13,461 bases of DNA from NCBI GenBank assembly GCA_025350345.1, contig JANXYA010000003.1, positions 1 to 13,461 on the forward strand. Direction: 5' to 3'. The position numbers and the translations under genes were made by a program. The DNA comes from Gammaproteobacteria bacterium. Its GTDB lineage: Bacteria > Pseudomonadota > Gammaproteobacteria > Steroidobacterales > Steroidobacteraceae. This document shows positions 7,754 to 13,461 of the stretch, in pieces. A model generated the notes under the pieces. The model ran no database searches. It was not told the origin of the DNA and saw only the letters and a program-made list of their open reading frames with translations. Within the stretch, counting starts at the first letter, position 1. Each line of letters begins with the position of its first letter.

Positions 7754-8143
7754 ATGTCGCCGCAAGCCAACACTGCCCTGGAAACCTTCGCCAATCCGGC
7801 TCCGGAGCGCGATTACACCGTCCGGATGATCATCCCGGAGTTCACCTGCCTGTGCCCGCGGACCGGGCAGCCGGATTTCGCGACGCTCGAGCTCGAGTAC
7901 GTGGCCGATCGCCTGTGCGTCGAGCTGAAGAGCCTGAAACTCTATATCTGGTCGTTCCGTGACCGCGGCGCGTTCCACGAGGCGGTGACGAACGAGATCG
8001 TCGCGCTGCTCGTGCACACGCTCGCGCCGCGGTTCCTGCGCCTCACGGCGCGCTTCAATGTGCGGGGTGGCATTGCCACCACCGTCGTCGCCGAGCACCG
8101 CGATCCGGCCTGGGTGGCGCCCGCCCCGGTCACGCTTCCTTAA
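7754..8143 (+). CDS. queF: NADPH-dependent 7-cyano-7-deazaguanine reductase (QueF, short form)
   Basis: QueF reduces preQ0 to preQ1, the last free-base step before insertion into tRNA in queuosine synthesis. The 129-residue product has the T-fold family motifs. The catalytic Cys34 and Asp41 lie in LCPRTGQPDF, the QueF motif is ELKSLKLYIWSFRD (residues 57-70), and His75-Glu76 sit in FHE. The length is that of the short, unimodular type known from Bacillus rather than the ~280-residue bimodular E. coli enzyme. A second Cys (Cys32) lies two residues before the catalytic one. The start at ATG 7754 fits because LETFANPAPERDY matches the usual N-terminal segment; no good Shine-Dalgarno is seen before it. 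No other queuosine genes are nearby, so it looks like a stand-alone gene. Confidence 0.95.
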   Translation: MSPQANTALETFANPAPERDYTVRMIIPEFTCLCPRTGQPDFATLELEYVADRLCVELKSLKLYIWSFRDRGAFHEAVTNEIVALLVHTLAPRFLRLTARFNVRGGIATTVVAEHRDPAWVAPAPVTLP

Positions 8144-8192
8144 GGCCTTTTCCCCCGGGAAACGCCGCGCGAGCGTGGCTCGGGTGGAAGCA

Positions 8193-8221
8193 CTGTACAG
8201 CCCGGCGGCCCCCGGTATAAT
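8193..8221 (+). promoter_or_regulatory. Promoter of dksA
   Basis: A perfect -10 box TATAAT sits at 8216-8221, and a weak -35 (CTGTAC at 8193-8198) lies 17 bases before it. The start of transcription should be near 8228, giving a leader of about 47 bases. The bases after the -10 are CGCGCGC, a GC-rich discriminator like those of promoters sensitive to ppGpp and DksA; autoregulation is therefore possible but is inference. Confidence 0.65.
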
Positions 8222-8274
8222 CGCGCGCTCGAAAATGACCCAACCGCGGAAGACCAGCCCTCCAGGAGCGCGCG

Positions 8275-9072
8275 ATGGCAAGCAAGAAGCCGGCGTCCAA
8301 AGCCCGAAAAGCCGCCAAGCCGGCGGCCGCCCGCGCAGGCGTGCGTAAGGCAGCGGCACACCGGACGGCCCCGCGCAAGGCGCCGGCATCGACCCACCGC
8401 GCCAGGCCCGCCCAGGCCGCTCCGCGCCCGGCCGCTCGCCCCAGTGTTGCCGCTCGTGCCGAAGCCTCCCGGTCCGCAGGCGCCAAGCGCCCGGCGCAGC
8501 GTGCGACACCGGCACGAGCCACCGCCCCGCCGCGGCGTGCGCCGCCACCACCGGTTGTGATCACGACGACGATGCGTGACATTCCGCGCGTAACCGTCGA
8601 ATTCGACGAGCATGACAGTGCCGATCCGGGGAGCCTGCTGGCCGGCCCGCGCAACGTCAAACCGTACATCGCCAAGCGCGGCGAGCAGTACATGGGCAAG
8701 CAGCAGCTGGGCCATTTCCAGCAGATCCTGCTCAGCTGGAAGCGCGACCTGATGGTGGAGGTCGATCGGACTGTCACCCATATGAAGGATGAAGCCGCCA
8801 ATTTCCCCGATCCCAACGATCGCGCCACGCAGGAGGAGGAATTCAGCCTGGAGCTGCGCACCCGCGATCGCGAGCGCAAGCTCATCCGCAAGATCGACGA
8901 CGCGCTCAAGCGCATCGAGGACGGCAGCTACGGCTATTGCCTCGAGACCGGTGAGGAAATCGGCATCAAGCGCCTGGAGGCGCGGCCCGTGGCGACCTTG
9001 AGCCTGGAGGCGCAGGAGCGCCGTGAACGGCGCGAGCGCCAATACGGCGACCGGGACGACCGCTACCGCTGA
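8275..9072 (+). CDS. dksA: RNA polymerase-binding transcription factor DksA with long basic N-terminal tail
   Basis: DksA enters the RNA polymerase secondary channel and, with ppGpp, controls rRNA and amino acid promoters. The 265-residue product has a conserved core from about residue 126 (RNVKPYIAKRGEQYMG). A coiled coil follows with the tip sequence FPDPNDRA, in which Asp179, Asp182 and Ala184 correspond to E. coli Asp71, Asp74 and Ala76. The C-terminal globule keeps the GIKRLEARP segment. Of the four zinc-binding cysteines only the first remains (Cys222); the others are Thr225, Ser243 and Ala246, the single-Cys pattern known from alphaproteobacterial and some other DksA proteins. Residues 1-~95 are a low-complexity Ala/Lys/Arg/Pro tail resembling histone H1-like proteins, longer than the E. 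coli protein (151 residues) needs. AGGAG at 8264-8268 stands six bases before the ATG. gluQ follows directly, as in E. coli. Confidence 0.95.
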   Translation: MASKKPASKARKAAKPAAARAGVRKAAAHRTAPRKAPASTHRARPAQAAPRPAARPSVAARAEASRSAGAKRPAQRATPARATAPPRRAPPPPVVITTTMRDIPRVTVEFDEHDSADPGSLLAGPRNVKPYIAKRGEQYMGKQQLGHFQQILLSWKRDLMVEVDRTVTHMKDEAANFPDPNDRATQEEEFSLELRTRDRERKLIRKIDDALKRIEDGSYGYCLETGEEIGIKRLEARPVATLSLEAQERRERRERQYGDRDDRYR

Positions 9073-9079
9073 GGCCGGC

Positions 9080-9964
9080 GTGGCCTACATAGGCCGTTTT
9101 GCGCCCTCTCCCAGCGGCGCCCTGCACCTCGGATCCCTGACCACCGCGGCGGCGAGCTGCCTCGATGCGCGCCACTCGGGCGGGCGCTGGCTGCTGCGCA
9201 TCGAGGATCTCGATACTCCGCGGGTGAAGCCCGGAGCCGCCGACGCCATACTCCGGACCCTCGAAAAGCTGGGATTCACCTGGGATGGGCCGGTCACGCA
9301 CCAGTCCCGGCGACTCGCGCTGTACCAGCAGGCCCTGGATGCTCTTGCCCGGCGCGGCGAGCTTTATTCCTGCAGCTGCTCGCGGCGTGATCGGGGCGGG
9401 ACCGACGACACCGGCGGTTATGCGGGCACCTGCCGCAATGGCCCCACCCGGCCCGGTCCGGTGGCCACGCGCTTTCGCGCTGACCTCAATCCCGCTCCCG
9501 CCCTGGAAGACCGGCTGCTGGGCCGATGCGGCCCGCAGCAGGCCGCCTCCGGCGACCCGATCCTCCGCCGCCGCGACGGCCTGTACGCCTATCAGCTCGC
9601 GGTGGTCGTCGATGACGCCGAGCAGGGAGTGACGGACGTGGTCCGCGGCGCCGACCTGCTGGCCAGCACCGGCTGGCAACGTTCACTGCAGTTGGCCCTG
9701 GGGCTGGCAGGGCAACGCTATGCGCACCTGCCGCTGGTGTGCGAGGCCGATGGGTCCAAGCTCTCGAAGTCGGCCCACGCGCTGGAGGGCGCGAGCGCCG
9801 GCGGACCCGAACTGCTCTGGCGCGTGCTGTCCCTGCTCCGGCAGACCCCGCCCCCCGGACTGCGGCAGGCAAGCGCTGCTGAACTGTGGTCCTGGGGAAT
9901 TGCCCATTGGCGCCTGGAGCGACTGCGGGGCCTGGAGCGCCTCAACGCAGACTCGGGAACCTGA
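9080..9964 (+). CDS. gluQ: Glutamyl-Q tRNA(Asp) synthetase
   Basis: GluQ-RS (YadB) is a truncated glutamyl-tRNA synthetase paralogue that attaches glutamate to the queuosine at the wobble position of tRNA(Asp). It thus depends on the pathway that includes queF, two genes upstream. The 294-residue product shows YIGRFAPSPSG, the HIGH-type HLGS (16-19), the RIEDLD segment at 40-45, zinc ligands Cys98, Cys100, Tyr114 and Cys118, and the KMSKS-type KLSKS (227-231). It lacks the anticodon-binding domain of GluRS, as expected. The GTG at 9080 is preferred because it gives a family-like N-terminus with GAGG five bases upstream. The GTG at 9023 has an AGGAG only four bases before it and would add 19 low-complexity residues inside dksA; it cannot be excluded. 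No other start codon lies between them. Confidence 0.93.
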   Translation: MAYIGRFAPSPSGALHLGSLTTAAASCLDARHSGGRWLLRIEDLDTPRVKPGAADAILRTLEKLGFTWDGPVTHQSRRLALYQQALDALARRGELYSCSCSRRDRGGTDDTGGYAGTCRNGPTRPGPVATRFRADLNPAPALEDRLLGRCGPQQAASGDPILRRRDGLYAYQLAVVVDDAEQGVTDVVRGADLLASTGWQRSLQLALGLAGQRYAHLPLVCEADGSKLSKSAHALEGASAGGPELLWRVLSLLRQTPPPGLRQASAAELWSWGIAHWRLERLRGLERLNADSGT

Positions 9965-9965
9965 T

Positions 9966-9992
9966 TTGGGTGCCGGGCCCTGCCTGTACTAT
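9966..9992 (+). promoter_or_regulatory. Weak candidate promoter for the PhaR-like gene
   Basis: TTGGGT at 9966-9971 and TACTAT at 9987-9992 are 15 bases apart, within the 73-base spacer after gluQ. The match is modest and the gene may equally be read through from dksA-gluQ. Confidence 0.3.
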
Positions 9993-10037
9993 CGTAGGAG
10001 CATCGAGGGTGTGAGGCCGCTTGCAGGAAGGTGTGCC

Positions 10038-10373
10038 ATGAACGAGCCGCGCCTGATCAAGAAGTACCCCAACCGGCGCCTGTACGACACCGAGCTGAGC
10101 CGCTACGTGACGATCGAGGACGTGCGCCAGCTGATCGCGGTGAATACGCGGCTGCGCATCGTCGAGCAGCGCAGCGGCCTGGAGATCACGCGAGCGGTGC
10201 TGCTGCAGGTCGTGACCGACCTGGAAGCGGGCCCGCGCGCCCGCCTGAACGAGGGGTTTCTCACCAACCTGATTCGCAGCTACGACCTGGCGCCGGCCGC
10301 AGCGGTCGCGGCCCATCTGGAAGCCAGCGTGCGCGCCGACCTCGAAACCGCAGACAGCGCGCGCCGCAGCTAG
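10038..10373 (+). CDS. Short PhaR-type polyhydroxyalkanoate synthesis regulator
   Basis: The 111-residue product carries the PHB/PHA accumulation regulator DNA-binding domain (family PHB_acc_N) at residues ~4-65. Its hallmarks are IKKYPNRRLYDTE, then SRYVTIEDVRQLI and a RSGLEITRAVLLQ segment. PhaR proteins repress phasin and polymer-synthesis genes and can bind the polymer. Here only about 45 residues follow the domain, so the usual longer C-terminal region that senses polymer is reduced. No phaC, phaP or other polymer gene is in the window, so the target is unknown. AGGAAGG at 10025-10031 precedes the ATG at 10038 by six bases. It lies 73 bases after gluQ and converges on pnp with 22 bases between the stops. 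Confidence 0.85.
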   Translation: MNEPRLIKKYPNRRLYDTELSRYVTIEDVRQLIAVNTRLRIVEQRSGLEITRAVLLQVVTDLEAGPRARLNEGFLTNLIRSYDLAPAAAVAAHLEASVRADLETADSARRS

Positions 10374-10395
10374 CTCGCAGCGCCAGTCAGCTCCT

Positions 10396-12483
<2,088 letters not shown>

Positions 12484-12526
12484 GCTTCAACCCTCGGGAG
12501 TTCGGAAAAGTGGGATGCTGGGATCG

Positions 12527-12550
12527 GCGCCGCAGTACCGCCGGCGGCGC
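12527..12550 (-). promoter_or_regulatory. GC-rich hairpin in the rpsO-pnp spacer
   Basis: A 7-bp perfect stem pairs 12527-12533 with 12544-12550 around a 10-base loop. An alternative 10-base palindrome lies at 12538-12547. No T-run follows on the minus strand, so it does not look like a full intrinsic terminator. Its place between rpsO and pnp matches that of the processing and attenuation structures known in E. coli, which suggests an RNase III/PNPase control site. Confidence 0.4.
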
Positions 12551-12560
12551 AGGGGCCGCA

Positions 12561-12830
12561 TCAGCGGCGCAGACCCAGGCTCTCGACGACCTGCTGATAG
12601 CTGGCCGGCTTGGTGGCCTTCAGGTAATCCAGAAGCTTGCGGCGCTGATTCACCATGCGGACCAGGCCGCGGCGCGAGGAATGATCGGCCTTGTGAGCGT
12701 TGAAATGTTCACCCAAGCCGTTGATGCGCTCGGAGAGGAGCGCGACCTGAACTTCCGCCGAGCCGGTGTCATTCGGACTGCGGCGAAACCTGGCGAGCAC
12801 GTCGCCTTTCTTTTCCGTGGACAAAGCCAT
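12561..12830 (-). CDS. rpsO: 30S ribosomal protein S15
   Basis: S15 is a primary 16S rRNA-binding protein of the small subunit, contacting the central domain and forming bridge B4 to the 50S subunit. The 89-residue product matches the family over its whole length: DTGSAEVQVALLSERI, the HKADHSSRRGLV segment with the conserved His-x4-Ser-Ser/Arg-Arg-Gly, and the RRKLLDYLK helix. It starts with ATG at 12830. The best Shine-Dalgarno (AGAGG at 12846-12842) is 11 bases upstream, a little far, which may reflect the translational self-control known for rpsO in other bacteria. It sits between truB and pnp, the conserved order, and has its own promoter overlapping the end of truB. Confidence 0.97.
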   Translation of the reverse strand: MALSTEKKGDVLARFRRSPNDTGSAEVQVALLSERINGLGEHFNAHKADHSSRRGLVRMVNQRRKLLDYLKATKPASYQQVVESLGLRR

Positions 12831-12881
12831 TGCGTGAGCAGCCTCTGATCTGGATATGTGACCTAAGATTTTAAGCCGGGC

Positions 12882-12910
12882 ATTGTAACGAGGGCCTGCC
12901 CAACCCTCAA
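12882..12910 (-). promoter_or_regulatory. Promoter of rpsO-pnp
   Basis: On the minus strand TTGAGG (12910-12905) and TACAAT (12887-12882) are separated by exactly 17 bases. The -35 box contains the TGA stop codon of truB. Transcription should begin near 12875 with a leader of about 45 bases. An rpsO promoter just after truB is also known in E. coli. Confidence 0.7.
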
Positions 12911-13461
12911 GCAGAACAGTCAGTTACGGCCGGCGCGCTGCTATGCGCAAACAGGCGCAGGGCCCGCACCACTCCAGGCTCCGAGCTGACGCCCAGACCC
13001 AGGAACCGGCCCGCCTCCCCGTACAGGCGCAGGCGCCCCGACGGGGCGCCCTCGATCAGCGCCTGCTGCCCGCAGGTGATGGAGCGGGCCTGGGAAGCGG
13101 TCAAGCGCAGTGCGGGTAGCTGCACGACAGCCCGATCGGCCGGAATGAGCGCTGGAGCGGGCGTCTGCAGGAGCGTGTCCAGCGATATCATGGCCTCGTT
13201 CCGGAACGGTTCGACAAAATCCCGGCGCAGCGAAATCACGTGCGCACAGCTCCCAAGCCCTACCCCAACCTGCTCCACCAGGGTTCGCACGTAAGTGCCC
13301 CTGGAGCACTCGACCTGCAGCTTCACCCGCCCGGTTGTGAACCCCAGCAGGTCCAGCCTGTAGATCTCGATGCTGCGCGCCGCACGTTCCACGGAAAGGC
13401 CCCGGCGCGCCAGGCGGTACAACGGGACCCCGTCGCGCTTGAGCGCCGAATACATCGGCGG
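12907..13461 (-). CDS. truB: tRNA pseudouridine(55) synthase TruB, C-terminal part
   Basis: TruB makes pseudouridine 55 in the T-arm of nearly all tRNAs and acts as a tRNA chaperone. The window holds its last 184 residues; the gene runs past 13461, so the N-terminal ~120 residues with the catalytic aspartate are not visible. What is seen is typical: the PPMYSALK motif at the window edge, CSRGTYVRTL, GSCAHVISLRRD, and a C-terminal segment (GEAGRFLGLGV) like the PUA-like domain of gammaproteobacterial TruB. The reading frame is open to the edge without a stop. It stands upstream of rpsO, the usual nusA-infB-rbfA-truB-rpsO-pnp order. Its stop codon lies inside the rpsO promoter. Confidence 0.95.
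   Translation of the reverse strand, partial: PPMYSALKRDGVPLYRLARRGLSVERAARSIEIYRLDLLGFTTGRVKLQVECSRGTYVRTLVEQVGVGLGSCAHVISLRRDFVEPFRNEAMISLDTLLQTPAPALIPADRAVVQLPALRLTASQARSITCGQQALIEGAPSGRLRLYGEAGRFLGLGVSSEPGVVRALRLFAHSSAPAVTDCSA

Noticed and set aside
7657..7794. 46-codon N-terminal extension of smc to 7794
   Set aside because: It would overlap queF and the promoter spacer; SMC proteins begin at the ATG at 7656.
8142..8163. Hairpin TTTCC/GGAAA after queF as a terminator
   Set aside because: The stem is only 5-6 bp with a very small loop and no T-run follows; too weak to call.
8193..8200. CTGTACAG as a LexA (SOS) box
   Set aside because: The E. coli LexA box needs CTG and CAG separated by about ten bases; here they are two bases apart.

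Overview
The window is an ordinary, gene-dense stretch of a high-GC gammaproteobacterial chromosome. ZipA (restricted to Gammaproteobacteria), the smc-zipA-ligA order, dksA followed by gluQ, and truB-rpsO-pnp all point to that class. The DksA type (long Ala/Lys/Arg/Pro-rich N-terminus and a zinc-finger site reduced to one cysteine) suggests a Xanthomonadales/Nevskiales/Steroidobacter-like lineage; this placement is inference, not a database result. No prophage, CRISPR array, tRNA or rRNA is visible, and no gap between genes exceeds about 130 bases.

Layout. (1) 1-1340, plus strand: the last ~33 codons of a septation protein A (YciB/IspZ) gene that appears cut off from its 5' part, then bolA, which overlaps it by 4 bases (GTGA), then a lipoprotein parvulin prolyl isomerase. 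(2) 1341-7656, minus strand: smc, zipA and ligA as a tight operon (5-nt gap, then a TTGA stop/start overlap), covering chromosome organisation, Z-ring anchoring and DNA ligation. (3) 7754-10373, plus strand: a short queF (queuosine pathway), then dksA-gluQ, then a short PhaR-type DNA-binding protein. (4) 10396-13461, minus strand: truB (5' part outside the window), rpsO and pnp, the conserved tRNA-modification/ribosome/RNA-decay cluster.

Control signals: the best promoters lie upstream of rpsO (TTGAGG-17-TACAAT, its -35 overlapping the truB stop) and dksA (perfect TATAAT with a GC-rich discriminator). A weaker candidate faces smc from the smc/queF divergent spacer. Both convergent gene pairs (ppiC/ligA, phaR-like/pnp) have 0 and 22 bases between stops and no visible intrinsic terminator, so overlapping transcripts are expected.

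I did not find a convincing undescribed system. The items most worth a second look are the truncated septation gene with a short sequence resembling repeats that accompany REP-associated transposases at the left edge, and the DksA with a histone-H1-like tail. Most long ORFs on the opposite strands are GC-driven shadows of ligA, smc and pnp.
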